A stretch of DNA of 64,000 bases from positions 112,001 to 176,000 of the forward strand of contig CAIPLT010000059.1 in the NCBI GenBank assembly GCA_903865935.1, read 5' to 3'. Under the pieces are notes generated by a model that made no database searches, was not told the DNA's origin, and was given only the letters and a program-made list of their open reading frames with translations. The position numbers and the translations under genes were made by a program. The stretch comes from Caldifarciminota bacterium. GTDB lineage: Bacteria > Hydrothermota > Tepidihabitantia > Tepidihabitantales > CAIPLT01. Positions 1 to 8,311 of the stretch are shown piece by piece; within the stretch, counting starts at the first letter, position 1; each line of letters opens with the position of its first letter.

Positions 1-1203
1 ATGATGCCAGGCATAGTCGTGACTGCTCAAAAACTCGTTTCACATTCAGAAATTGCAATGGCAACAGACCAACCAGCGGTTTATGTTAAACAAACGCAGA
101 ATACACGAAACTCGAATCGATTAGCTTCTTTGAAAGATTTACAGCGATTGATATTAGATATTAAACCACCCCAGACCCCAACCGAAGTTGAGCTGGTCAA
201 GGCAAAAGTAAACGTTAATGTTGACCGCTATACAAAACGACAGGGGAAAATGATTATCGAGAGCGGAGATACAGTAAAAGAAGATATAAAATTCTCGGGC
301 GGCAATGCGATTATCAATGGCGTACTAGATGGTGATTTCTCAGCAACGGGTGGGAATATTGATGTCAACGGTTTAATTGATGGTGATGTAGCGCTTTTTG
401 GCGGTTCAATGAATGTTAATGGTACAGTTAAAGGTGACGTGGCAATTTTTGGCGGTAACATTGTTAATAAAGGAACGGCAAATGGCGATTTGCTGGTCGC
501 CGGCGGTAGTATTAAACTCGATTCCGGTTCGGTTGTAACAGGGGACATCGCAATCATCGGCGGTTCGATTGAGAAAGATACAAATGCAACAGTAAAAGGG
601 GAAATCAAATCTGTTAGCAGTAAATTATTCAATAAAGCCTTTCCTAAATTCCCAAGCATAGTTAGATTATCTGAAAGGTTGCCCGAGACTTTTGCGTTCA
701 CGGCCAGTGCGTTAGTTGCAATATTGGCGATTGCTGGGTTTTTCGTATTAATGTTGCTGGCTGTGCTGATATTCCCCAAGCCGATCGAATCGATAACTCA
801 AAAGACTCAGATTAATGTCTGGATACCAATCGCGATCGGTTTTGGCATGCAGATTCTGATTGTTCCGTTAATTATACTGCTCGCAGTATCACTCATCGGT
901 ATTCCGATTATACCGCTTTTCATACTTGGCCTGTTTGTATGTTTATTGCTCGGGCTCACCTCGGTTTTCTATCTGGTTGGCTCGCGCATAAAACATACGG
1001 ATGACCCGAAGCAAAGTTTAATTGGGAAATTCACGCTCGGCTTTATCGTAATAATGGCGATTCCGATTCTGGGTGCGCTGATTAGAATTATCAGTCCGGT
1101 TGGCGGTTTTTTCAGCGTTCTCGGTTTTGTAATTATCTATGTTGTGGCAACAATTGGTTTGGGTGCGGCATTTTATACATTGGTTACACACCGAAGACAA
1201 TAA
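1..1203 (+). CDS. Polymer-forming (bactofilin-like) membrane protein, probably 5'-truncated
   Basis: Residues about 85-205 are five or more short beta-helix turns of the form GDxxxxGGxI at a spacing near 17 residues (for example GDVALFGGSM, GDVAIFGGNI), the hallmark of the polymer-forming bactofilin fold. Residues about 231-260, 275-330 and 347-396 are strongly hydrophobic, giving an integral-membrane C-terminal half. Such fusions probably scaffold or organise the envelope; the function is not known. The open frame begins at base 1, so the true start and any N-terminal domain may lie outside the window. A strong terminator follows directly. Confidence 0.75.
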   Translation: MMPGIVVTAQKLVSHSEIAMATDQPAVYVKQTQNTRNSNRLASLKDLQRLILDIKPPQTPTEVELVKAKVNVNVDRYTKRQGKMIIESGDTVKEDIKFSGGNAIINGVLDGDFSATGGNIDVNGLIDGDVALFGGSMNVNGTVKGDVAIFGGNIVNKGTANGDLLVAGGSIKLDSGSVVTGDIAIIGGSIEKDTNATVKGEIKSVSSKLFNKAFPKFPSIVRLSERLPETFAFTASALVAILAIAGFFVLMLLAVLIFPKPIESITQKTQINVWIPIAIGFGMQILIVPLIILLAVSLIGIPIIPLFILGLFVCLLLGLTSVFYLVGSRIKHTDDPKQSLIGKFTLGFIVIMAIPILGALIRIISPVGGFFSVLGFVIIYVVATIGLGAAFYTLVTHRRQ

Positions 1204-1225
1204 ACATACAACAAAAAAATAAATC

Positions 1226-1260
1226 GGGCGGTTGAACATTGGTTTGACCGCCCATTTTTT
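1226..1260 (+). terminator. Rho-independent terminator
   Basis: A 7-bp perfect stem GGGCGGT/ACCGCCC with a 14-nt loop is followed by ATTTTTT. It sits 23 nt after the stop of the bactofilin-like gene. Confidence 0.88.
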
Positions 1261-1316
1261 ATTATTGCTTTTATTTATAAATTTAATATTATGTATTAAT
1301 GTTAATGGAGGCGTAA

Positions 1317-1790
1317 ATGAAAGATATAGTTAAGTTGTTGGTAAGCGTTATAGCATGTCTTGTTGCCGGATTTATCGGTTCGATATTCACCAATGCCAAT
1401 ATCTCAACCTGGTTCGCCGCCTTAAAAAAGCCGTCATTCGCACCACCAAACTGGGTGTTCGCACCAGTCTGGACAGCGCTCTTCGTATTAATGGGCATTG
1501 CGGCATATCTGGTCTGGCGGCAAGGGTTGAGCAATCCCGCAGTGAAAACTGCTTTGATTATCTTTATCGTGCAATTGATATTTAATATGCTCTGGTCACT
1601 GACTTTCTTTACATTAAAATCACCGCTCTTTGGATTTGTTGTAATTATTATTCTCTGGTTATTAATACTTTTCACAATAATATATTTCTCCAATATATCA
1701 AAAATAGCGGGAATACTACTCATTCCTTATATCGTGTGGGTAAGCTTTGCTTCAATTCTTAATTTCATGCTTTGGAGGCTCAATATTTGA
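1317..1790 (+). CDS. tspO: TspO/MBR family membrane protein
   Basis: This 157-residue protein has five membrane segments and the tryptophan-rich signature of the TspO/peripheral benzodiazepine receptor family: WFAALKKPSFAPPNWVFAPVW near residues 32-52, the NMLWS motif near 90, and a terminal NFMLWRLN. Family members bind porphyrins and act as stress-related sensors or transporters; length matches the family. The ATG has a clear GGAGG at 1307-1311. Its TGA overlaps the TTG start of the next gene, so the two are translationally coupled. Confidence 0.93.
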   Translation: MKDIVKLLVSVIACLVAGFIGSIFTNANISTWFAALKKPSFAPPNWVFAPVWTALFVLMGIAAYLVWRQGLSNPAVKTALIIFIVQLIFNMLWSLTFFTLKSPLFGFVVIIILWLLILFTIIYFSNISKIAGILLIPYIVWVSFASILNFMLWRLNI

Positions 1791-2224
1791 GGTTGTGGAG
1801 TATTCATCCTAAATATCTGGATGCAACTGGATTAGTCGCATTGTGGCGTGAAGCGCCATTAGCGCCAAAAGTTCTTCGAGGAAAAACCAAAGGTTATAAG
1901 AATCATCCGCAACTGATAAGGTTTCGCGAGCAAAGCAAACCCGAACAGGCAATTGCATTCTATCTAGATGAAATCTGGAAAGAAGCAGACCGCCGCGGTT
2001 ATCATTTTGACCGGAATAAAATTGGCAATGTCAAAAAAACCCGTAAAATTCCGATAACAAACGGACAATTGGTGTATGAAATTAGGTGGTTATGCAGCAA
2101 ATTAAAAACTCGCAGCCCGAAAATGTGTTCAATATTGCAATCAGCAAAACAAATCGATTCAAATCCGTTGTTCAAAAAGATAAAGGGTAACATTGCAAGC
2201 TGGGAAAAAGTAAAAAAGTGCTAA
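1787..2224 (+). CDS. Pyrimidine dimer DNA glycosylase (endonuclease V type)
   Basis: The 145-residue product begins MRLWSIHPKYLDATGLVALW and continues with LRGKTKGYKNHPQLIRF, the pattern of the pyrimidine-dimer excision family related to T4 endonuclease V. That family removes UV dimers and nicks the abasic site. I chose TTG 1787 because GGAGG (1774-1778) lies 8 nt upstream and the resulting N-terminus matches the family; the earlier TTG at 1772 would sit on that Shine-Dalgarno. Family enzymes use a residue near the N-terminus for catalysis, so start choice matters. It overlaps tspO upstream and the acetyltransferase downstream. Confidence 0.82.
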   Translation: MRLWSIHPKYLDATGLVALWREAPLAPKVLRGKTKGYKNHPQLIRFREQSKPEQAIAFYLDEIWKEADRRGYHFDRNKIGNVKKTRKIPITNGQLVYEIRWLCSKLKTRSPKMCSILQSAKQIDSNPLFKKIKGNIASWEKVKKC

Positions 2225-2685
2225 AGATTGTATTGGCTGATTCAGATGAATATCTTGAGCATATTCGAGAATTGTTCAAAGAATATACGAATTCGCTGGG
2301 ATTTGATTTGTCATTTCAGAACTTTGATCAAGAGTTTGCTGAGCTGCCTGGTAAATATGCTTTACCTGAAGGCAGATTATTTTTGGCAATATATGATGAG
2401 AAAGTTAGCGGGTGCGCAGCGTTAAGAAAATTTGTTGATGATATCTGCGAGATGAAACGGCTATATGTCAAGCCAGAATTTCGGAGAAAGGGCATTGGTA
2501 AAGCGTTAGTAAATACGGTTATTAATGCCGCAAAAGAGATTGGTTATTTGACAATGCGAATTGATACAGTTCCATGGATGAAAGAAGCAATTGCTTTATA
2601 CCATTCGCTGGAATTTAAAGACATTGCGACTTATCGTTATAATCCGATTCCTGGAACTGTGTATATGGAATTGAAATTGAAATAA
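2218..2685 (+). CDS. GNAT family N-acetyltransferase
   Basis: A 155-residue single-domain GNAT protein. The acetyl-CoA binding motif A is visible as VKPEFRRKGIGKAL near residues 83-96, preceded by the typical beta-strand CEMKRLYV and followed by the motif B region (ALYHSLEFKDI). The start is GTG 2218, overlapping the preceding glycosylase gene by 7 nt. The substrate cannot be inferred. Third gene of the tspO transcription unit by spacing. Confidence 0.88.
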   Translation: MLKIVLADSDEYLEHIRELFKEYTNSLGFDLSFQNFDQEFAELPGKYALPEGRLFLAIYDEKVSGCAALRKFVDDICEMKRLYVKPEFRRKGIGKALVNTVINAAKEIGYLTMRIDTVPWMKEAIALYHSLEFKDIATYRYNPIPGTVYMELKLK

Positions 2686-2755
2686 ATCATTGTAAACGAT
2701 AATATTTTGAGTAAAATTAATAAAATTATCGGGCAATTTATTTTAAGGAGATAAA

Positions 2756-3307
2756 ATGGTGGATAATGAAATACCAATTCATTATATTTGCACTCATGAC
2801 CAGGCAATAGAACTGATTAATATGCATAACCGATTCTGGGTATCCAATTGCGGGTGCCGTGAAGGCAATGAGAAGAACTGCCAGCGGTCACGAATTGATG
2901 TCTGTTTAATGTTTGCGGAAAGTGACAGTGGCAGTGGGTCAGGTAAAAAAGCAGTTGACCGTGCATTTGTTGATGGAATTATGAAAGAAGCCGAAACCAA
3001 ACAACTTGTGTCGCGTCCATTCCGCAATGAAGCAAGAACTGATACTGATGGAATCTGTTTTTGCTGCGATGACTGCTGCGGTTACTTTGCTGAAGGAAGT
3101 GAATATAAATGTGACAAAGGCAAGTTCATCGAAAAGACGGATATAGATTATTGTTCCCAGTGCGGGCTTTGTGAAGAAGTCTGCTATTTTAAGGCTAGAG
3201 AGATGAAAAATAAAGAAATCGAAGTAAATCGGGATAACTGTTATGGCTGCGGACTTTGCGTTTCGGTCTGCCCGGAAGATTGTATTAAAATGGTGGAGAG
3301 AAAATAG
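2756..3307 (+). CDS. 4Fe-4S dicluster ferredoxin-domain protein
   Basis: The 183-residue protein has two classic CxxCxxCxxxC sites in its C-terminal third (CSQCGLCEEVC and CYGCGLCVSVCPEDC), each able to hold a [4Fe-4S] cluster. The N-terminal two thirds carry additional cysteine clusters (NCGCREGNEKNC near residues 31-42 and CFCCDDCC near 100-107) that could bind another metal site. An AAGGAG precedes the ATG. It is likely an electron carrier or redox-enzyme subunit; no partner enzyme is adjacent. Confidence 0.8.
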   Translation: MVDNEIPIHYICTHDQAIELINMHNRFWVSNCGCREGNEKNCQRSRIDVCLMFAESDSGSGSGKKAVDRAFVDGIMKEAETKQLVSRPFRNEARTDTDGICFCCDDCCGYFAEGSEYKCDKGKFIEKTDIDYCSQCGLCEEVCYFKAREMKNKEIEVNRDNCYGCGLCVSVCPEDCIKMVERK

Positions 3308-3314
3308 GTAAATT

Positions 3315-3950
3315 ATGCATTTGAGAAAAAGTGAGATTTTAGCAATAATATTATTGTTATTGTCTGTAGCGGTCGCAATTTATTTTAATCCCAGACTTCC
3401 ACAAAGAATTCCATCCCACTGGAATGCTGCTGGCAAAGTTGATGATTATGCTTCAAAGTTTATCGGACTATTTCTCTCGCCGATAATTCTATTAGTGTTT
3501 TTAGTTTTGTTCATTGTTTTACCCAAAATCGACCCATACAAAGCTAATGTTGAAAAGTTTAGAAAATATTTTGACGGATTTATTATTCTCTTATTCTTGT
3601 TTGTCATTTTCCTGCAGATTTTTATAATTCTCTGGTCGCTTGGCACAAAACTGAAACCGTACATAGTTTTTCCGGTCGGACTCGGCATCTTATTCTTTTA
3701 TGTCGGTATTATGCTTGAAAAAGCAAAACGAAACTGGTTTATCGGTATCAGAACTCCATGGACAATGAGCGATGAAGGAGTCTGGGACAGAACTCATAAA
3801 GTAGGTGGTCTATTATTTAAAATAATGGGTGTGCTATCAGTTATCAGTGCATTCTTTGGTAAGTATGCATTTCTGTTTATAATCATTCCGGTTATACTCC
3901 TGCCAATTTTCCTAATCGTATTTTCATATATGGGATTTAAAAAAGTATAA
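3315..3950 (+). CDS. SdpI/DUF1648 family membrane protein
   Basis: This 211-residue membrane protein has about six hydrophobic segments. Residues about 25-50 show the DUF1648 pattern RLPQRIPSHWNAAGKVDDY, and residues about 135-160 carry the SdpI-family RNWFIGIRTPWTMSDEGVW motif. SdpI in Bacillus gives immunity to the SdpC killing factor. No toxin gene is visible here, so only the family is assigned. The start lies 7 nt after the ferredoxin gene. Confidence 0.85.
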   Translation: MHLRKSEILAIILLLLSVAVAIYFNPRLPQRIPSHWNAAGKVDDYASKFIGLFLSPIILLVFLVLFIVLPKIDPYKANVEKFRKYFDGFIILLFLFVIFLQIFIILWSLGTKLKPYIVFPVGLGILFFYVGIMLEKAKRNWFIGIRTPWTMSDEGVWDRTHKVGGLLFKIMGVLSVISAFFGKYAFLFIIIPVILLPIFLIVFSYMGFKKV

Positions 3951-4002
3951 ATCAATTACAAGAAGCATCGAAAATTAATGAAATTCTTATAATGATTTTA
4001 TT

Positions 4003-4704
4003 ATGAAAACAGAAAACAGTAAATTAACATTGATTAAGATTATTTTCACTTTTATTTATATTCTGTTATTCCCGGCATTACTGCTTTTTCTTTCCGGGAA
4101 TTGGTTCTGGGTTGAAGGTTGGATTTTTAGTGTATGGTTTATTGTGCTATGTTTTACAACTATCATCTATTTGTATCGTAAAAACCCCGCATTACTTGCG
4201 GAAAGGTACAAAAAACCTGGAACCGGCAACCAGAAAGTATGGGACAAGTATGTTGTTCTTGGTATTGTAATAGGATTTATCGCCTGGATAGTCATTATGC
4301 CTTTAGATGCAAAGAGATATGAATGGACTACATACTTTCCAGTATTGGTGAAAATTTTGGGCGGAATTGGGTTAATATTATCAGCCTTCTTTTTTTATCG
4401 GTCGTATATTGAAAATAATTTTTTATCGCCTTTAGTCAGAGTGCAGACCGAGCGAAAACAGCAAGTCGTTTCGACCGGAGTTTATGGTTTTGTCAGGCAT
4501 CCTATGTATCTTGGGGGAGTATTGCTTTTCATCGGCACACCAATGTTACTTGGTTCAACGTATGGCCTAATCATCGGGTTAGTACTGATATTTATTTTAG
4601 TAGTTAGGATAATTGGAGAAGAAAAAATGTTAATTAATGAATTGGAAGGTTACGCAGATTACAAAAATAAAGTTAAATACAGGCTGATTCCTTTTGTTTG
4701 GTAA
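4003..4704 (+). CDS. Isoprenylcysteine carboxyl methyltransferase-like membrane protein
   Basis: A 233-residue membrane protein with the ICMT/PEMT signature near the C-terminus: GFVRHPMYLGG around residues 161-171, followed by two membrane segments and a conserved GEEKMLINELEGYADYK end. Bacterial members are presumed SAM-dependent methyltransferases acting on lipids or small molecules. A TATAAT at 3988-3993 ends 9 nt before the ATG, but no matching -35 box is visible. Confidence 0.8.
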   Translation: MKTENSKLTLIKIIFTFIYILLFPALLLFLSGNWFWVEGWIFSVWFIVLCFTTIIYLYRKNPALLAERYKKPGTGNQKVWDKYVVLGIVIGFIAWIVIMPLDAKRYEWTTYFPVLVKILGGIGLILSAFFFYRSYIENNFLSPLVRVQTERKQQVVSTGVYGFVRHPMYLGGVLLFIGTPMLLGSTYGLIIGLVLIFILVVRIIGEEKMLINELEGYADYKNKVKYRLIPFVW

Positions 4705-4733
4705 TAAGAATAAATACAATATTGTTTTGAGTG

Positions 4734-4761
4734 TTGACTATATACTAACAGAAATTATAAT
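4734..4761 (+). promoter_or_regulatory. Promoter of hicBA
   Basis: TTGACT, 16-nt spacer, TATAAT. The -10 box ends 5 nt before the hicB ATG, so transcription should begin at the start codon itself. Confidence 0.78.
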
Positions 4762-4766
4762 GAGTT

Positions 4767-4976
4767 ATGACGGTTAAAGTTGAAGTATATCATGACGGTG
4801 ACAATTGGTGCGCCAAAGGCATTGATGTCGATGTTTACACCTGTGCCAAAAGCCTGGACGCATTGATAAATGAGATTAAAGATGCGGTTGCCTGCCATTT
4901 TGATGAAGAGCTAAAAGGCAAGAAAATAATTGAAATTATTATCCACACAAAAACTGAGGTTGGTGGTGCCTCATAA
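4767..4976 (+). CDS. hicB: HicB-like antitoxin (short form)
   Basis: The 69-residue protein has the HicB core (a partially degraded RNase H fold): it starts with strands around VEVYHDGDNWCAKGIDVDVYT and continues into a helix ALINEIKDAVACHFDEE. It lacks any C-terminal DNA-binding helix-turn-helix or ribbon-helix-helix segment, so autoregulation would need another mechanism. The hicA toxin follows with an 11-nt overlap, which fixes the assignment. No Shine-Dalgarno precedes the ATG. Confidence 0.82.
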   Translation: MTVKVEVYHDGDNWCAKGIDVDVYTCAKSLDALINEIKDAVACHFDEELKGKKIIEIIIHTKTEVGGAS

Positions 4977-5208
4977 ATTACCACAAGTCAGCGGTCAAGA
5001 TATTGTAAAACTTGTTAAGCGTTTTGGTTATGTTGTTGTCCGTCAGCGGGGCAGCCATATTCATTTACAGAAGAATGATGTAACCGGGCAGCACAGCATT
5101 ACTGTTCCCAATCACCACACATTAGCCAAAGGTACTTTAGATGATATTTTGAATAAGATTAGTTTGGTGAATAATATACCGAAACAGGATTTAATCGACC
5201 TGCTTTAG
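4966..5208 (+). CDS. hicA: HicA toxin (mRNA interferase)
   Basis: About 80 residues with the HicA double-stranded RNA-binding-like fold: the start (PQVSGQDIVKLVKRFGY), then RQRGSHIHL with the conserved catalytic histidine, then HHTLAKGTLDDILNKISL. HicA cleaves mRNA and is neutralised by HicB. GTG 4966 is preferred over the upstream TTG 4930 because TGAGG lies 6 nt before it and family proteins begin at this point. The pair is antitoxin first, toxin second. Confidence 0.87.
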   Translation: MPHKLPQVSGQDIVKLVKRFGYVVVRQRGSHIHLQKNDVTGQHSITVPNHHTLAKGTLDDILNKISLVNNIPKQDLIDLL

Positions 5209-5220
5209 CGGTCTTGATTA

Positions 5221-5634
5221 TTATGTTCTGAGTTTTCTCTCAGCTAAACTTTTTAAAGTCTTGTTTGCGAACGTTTTTTTGAGGTTATTCTGAACTTCCT
5301 GCCAATATGCTCTGGTCACGCAAGATTTTACTAAACTGCATTGGTTCGGATTTTTCAGGCAGTCAATTAATATCAATGGACCTTCAATCGCATTGATTAT
5401 ATCCAATACTTTTATTTTCTCAGGTGATTTGGTCAGATAATACCCGCCTTTTGGTCCCCGGACACTTTTCACTAAATGCGCGGACATAAGCCGCCGGACA
5501 ATCTGCTCTAAATATTTCTTTGAAACTTTTTCTTGCCTGGAAACGACATTGAGTATTAATGGTCCTTTATTATAGTTTAATGCCAGGTCAACCATTAATC
5601 TTGTGCCGTATCTAATCCTGGTTGATAATTTCAT
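5221..5634 (-). CDS. Rrf2 family transcriptional regulator
   Basis: A 137-residue Rrf2 protein with an N-terminal winged helix (MKLSTRIRYGTRLMVDLA) and the wing RGPKGGYYL near residue 59. Three cysteines at about 92, 99 and 105 match the spacing of the IscR cluster ligands, so it probably senses Fe-S status or redox state. It lies 6 nt downstream of nadA on the same strand. NadA is itself a [4Fe-4S] enzyme, so shared iron-sulfur control is plausible. Confidence 0.87.
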   Translation of the reverse strand: MKLSTRIRYGTRLMVDLALNYNKGPLILNVVSRQEKVSKKYLEQIVRRLMSAHLVKSVRGPKGGYYLTKSPEKIKVLDIINAIEGPLILIDCLKNPNQCSLVKSCVTRAYWQEVQNNLKKTFANKTLKSLAERKLRT

Positions 5635-5640
5635 AACTTT

Positions 5641-6546
5641 TTATCCAATTTTAGTCATGCTTTCTAGTGCCTGACGGGCTTTTTGTGAGATTGACTCCGG
5701 CACTATTATTTCATTATTCTCGTTTTCTAAAACATTTAGAACTTTATCTAAAGTCGTTTTTTTCATATTAACACAAATAGCAGTTCTTTTTAGCGGATGA
5801 CATAATTTATCTGGATATTCTCTTTTAATTCGATTGCACATCCCGACCTCGGTCCCTAAAACAACCTCGCTATAATCTTTGGCTAATTTAACCATACCGC
5901 TAGTTGAGGCAACAAAATCAGCGGCACTGGCAACTTCAGGTAAGCATTCGGGGTGGACAATTATTTTAGCAGTGGGATATTCCTGCCGTGCTTTTATTAC
6001 ATCTTCAGCGCGGAAAAACAGGGCGTGCACATAACAAAAACCTTCCCAGGGAATTATGTCCCGTTCGGTCTGTTCTTTGACATACAAAGCCAGGTTTTTA
6101 TCCGGCACAAAGAGAATTTTTTTATCTTTAGGAATCGAATCTACAACTTTAATTGCATTGGCAGATGTGCAGCAGATATCGGACTCGGCTTTGACATTAG
6201 CCGGCGTGTTAACATAAGCCACAACTACAACATTACCCAATTCTTTTTTACGCATTCTCAATGCTTCAGCTGAAATCATGTTGGCCATTTCGCAACCAGC
6301 ATCAATGTCGGGCATTATAACTTTCGCTATGGGATTGAGAATTTTTGCGGTTTCAGCCATAAAGTGAACACCACAAAAAACAACGATTTTAGCCTTTGTT
6401 GCTGCTGCTCTCTGGGATAAATCCAAAGAATCACCAATGAAATCGGCAACATCATAAATCTCTGGTCGCTGATAATTATGGCATAAAATTACCGCGTTTT
6501 TTTTCTGCTTTAGCTCTAAAATCTTGGTTATAATATTATTATTCAT
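5641..6546 (-). CDS. nadA: Quinolinate synthase NadA
   Basis: This 301-residue protein has the triplicated fold of NadA, which condenses iminoaspartate with dihydroxyacetone phosphate to quinolinate for NAD synthesis. The three cluster cysteines are recognisable at C85 (AGCEMA), C171 (GFCYVH) and C258 (AICVNM), with the active-site stretch [18 protein letters not shown] at about 23-40. No nadB or nadC is adjacent. The ATG has no Shine-Dalgarno; a promoter ending 26 nt upstream gives a short leader. Confidence 0.95.
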   Translation of the reverse strand: MNNNIITKILELKQKKNAVILCHNYQRPEIYDVADFIGDSLDLSQRAAATKAKIVVFCGVHFMAETAKILNPIAKVIMPDIDAGCEMANMISAEALRMRKKELGNVVVVAYVNTPANVKAESDICCTSANAIKVVDSIPKDKKILFVPDKNLALYVKEQTERDIIPWEGFCYVHALFFRAEDVIKARQEYPTAKIIVHPECLPEVASAADFVASTSGMVKLAKDYSEVVLGTEVGMCNRIKREYPDKLCHPLKRTAICVNMKKTTLDKVLNVLENENNEIIVPESISQKARQALESMTKIG

Positions 6547-6572
6547 ATATTTTGTAGTTTTTTCGGCTTCTT

Positions 6573-6601
6573 ATTATAGAGTATATTAATGTAAATTACA
6601 A
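6573..6601 (-). promoter_or_regulatory. Promoter of nadA-rrf2
   Basis: Reading on the minus strand: TTGTAA, 17-nt spacer, TATAAT, 26 nt before the nadA ATG. Confidence 0.6.
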
Positions 6602-6632
6602 GTGAATTATTAGTATAATATCAAACTTTATA

Positions 6633-6661
6633 TTTACATTTTTCATTTTCCTGCTTACAAT
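6633..6661 (+). promoter_or_regulatory. Promoter of murJ
   Basis: TTTACA, 17-nt spacer, TACAAT; the -10 ends 11 nt before the murJ ATG, giving an mRNA leader of only about 4-5 nt and no Shine-Dalgarno. Confidence 0.6.
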
Positions 6662-6672
6662 GACGAAACAAT

Positions 6673-8244
6673 ATGCCGGATAAGTTCAATCGTCGTGTTG
6701 GAAATTTTACAATCGGCACCCTCATCAGCCGAATCACTGGTTTGGTTCGCGAATCGGTGTTCGCCTATTTGTTTGGTGCCGGATTTGCGACGGATGCTTA
6801 TCAGGTTGCATTCAGAATCCCCAACCTTTTGCGCGACCTGTTTGCGGAAAGCGCCTTGTCCGCTGCATTTGTCCCGACCTTTATTGACAATTTGACCCAC
6901 AAAGACCGTAAAGAAGTGTGGAAATTTGCCTCCAATGTTTTAAATACCATGCTCATATTTATCGGACTATTGACAATCCTTGGTATCATATTTGCTCCCT
7001 ATGTCGTAAAATTAATCGCCTACGGTTTTGCTAATACGCCGGGCAAGCAAGCCCTGACTACTGCTTTGACCCGGGTGATGTTTCCATTACTTTTATTCGT
7101 TGCCCTGGCCGCCTGGGTAATGGGGATTTTAAATTCCTTTCAGAATTTTTTTGTCCCGGCAATCGCGCCGGCATTCTTTAATATATTTTCAATTGCAGTT
7201 CCACTTGTTGCTTATCAGTATTTTGTTCGGCACGGACAAGAGCCGATAATGGGTATGGCGTACGGCGTCTCCATTGGTGCATTGTTTCAATTATTGGTAC
7301 AAATCCCGCTTCTATTGAAACGGGGTTTCCGGTATCATTTTTACCTTAACTTAAAAGACAAGCAACTGCACCGCGTATTGCTTCTGTGGCTACCGACAAT
7401 CGTCGGACTTGCATCAGCGCAGATTAATTTTACGGTAAATACCTTTCTTGTTACCTTCTTAGCTGAGCGTTCAATTACATATCTGAACTATGCCTACCGC
7501 ATCATGCATTTACCAGCTGGTCTGTTTGGGGTTGCGATTGGCAGCGTGGCAATTGCTGAGTTCTCAACCCGCGTTTCGCAAGACGCAATTGAATCACTTA
7601 AAGAGCGTCTAAGGCACGCATTAAGGTTGGTTTCTTTACTGACAATACCCGTGGCAACATTATTCTTTGTTCTGTCCGTGCCAATCTGTCAAGTAATTTA
7701 CCAGCGCGGGCATTTTTCCGCAGTTGATACAATCAATACGGCTCGGATTTTGATGCTATACGCACCGGGTATTTGGGCATTTGCCGGTATCCGCAGTGTC
7801 GCCGCGTGTTTTTATGCGCTCAAGGATACGAAGACTCCGGCCCTTTATGCGATTATAACCGATGTTCTGGGTATTACGATTAATATCGTGTTTATGCGTA
7901 GAGTTGGTTTGATTATTTTCCCGCTTACCACTTCAACAATGGCATTCATTGATTTTGCGATACTATTTTATCTGTGCCGCAGAAAAATCGGACCCTTGGG
8001 TGGTAAAGTGATATTTTCAACAACAGCTTTATCGATATTATTCTCGGCAATTAGTGGAGCGGTTAGTTATGTTATATTTAAAGTCGCATCACGGTTTTTT
8101 TCTCATGCTGGACTTTGGGGTTCATTAATAGCATTGGGAATTGCCGGAATTTTAGGTCTTGCACTGTTTTATTTGCTGGCAAGAATCTTTTCTATTACTC
8201 GAACCAAGGTCAGCGACACATTGCCGACACAACAACCGAAATAA
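6673..8244 (+). CDS. murJ: Lipid II flippase MurJ
   Basis: The 523-residue integral membrane protein belongs to the MurJ/MviN family, which moves lipid II across the cytoplasmic membrane for peptidoglycan synthesis. The N-terminal family motif is clear (TLISRITGLVRESVFAYLFGAG, broken here by position 18-39), followed by DAYQVAFRIPNLLRDLFAE and SAAFVPTF. About 14 membrane segments are predicted by eye, the usual number. It stands alone between nadA (divergent) and a secreted-protein operon. Confidence 0.95.
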   Translation: MPDKFNRRVGNFTIGTLISRITGLVRESVFAYLFGAGFATDAYQVAFRIPNLLRDLFAESALSAAFVPTFIDNLTHKDRKEVWKFASNVLNTMLIFIGLLTILGIIFAPYVVKLIAYGFANTPGKQALTTALTRVMFPLLLFVALAAWVMGILNSFQNFFVPAIAPAFFNIFSIAVPLVAYQYFVRHGQEPIMGMAYGVSIGALFQLLVQIPLLLKRGFRYHFYLNLKDKQLHRVLLLWLPTIVGLASAQINFTVNTFLVTFLAERSITYLNYAYRIMHLPAGLFGVAIGSVAIAEFSTRVSQDAIESLKERLRHALRLVSLLTIPVATLFFVLSVPICQVIYQRGHFSAVDTINTARILMLYAPGIWAFAGIRSVAACFYALKDTKTPALYAIITDVLGITINIVFMRRVGLIIFPLTTSTMAFIDFAILFYLCRRKIGPLGGKVIFSTTALSILFSAISGAVSYVIFKVASRFFSHAGLWGSLIALGIAGILGLALFYLLARIFSITRTKVSDTLPTQQPK

Positions 8245-8311
8245 AAATAATTTATCTTGATTTTTACAGGCATATAGTTAAGATTTTGTAAATCGGGAAA
8301 GGAGTAATTAT

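Noticed and set aside
228-779. 183-codon minus-strand frame
   Set aside because: It mirrors the repetitive beta-helix codons of the bactofilin-like gene; shadow of repeats.
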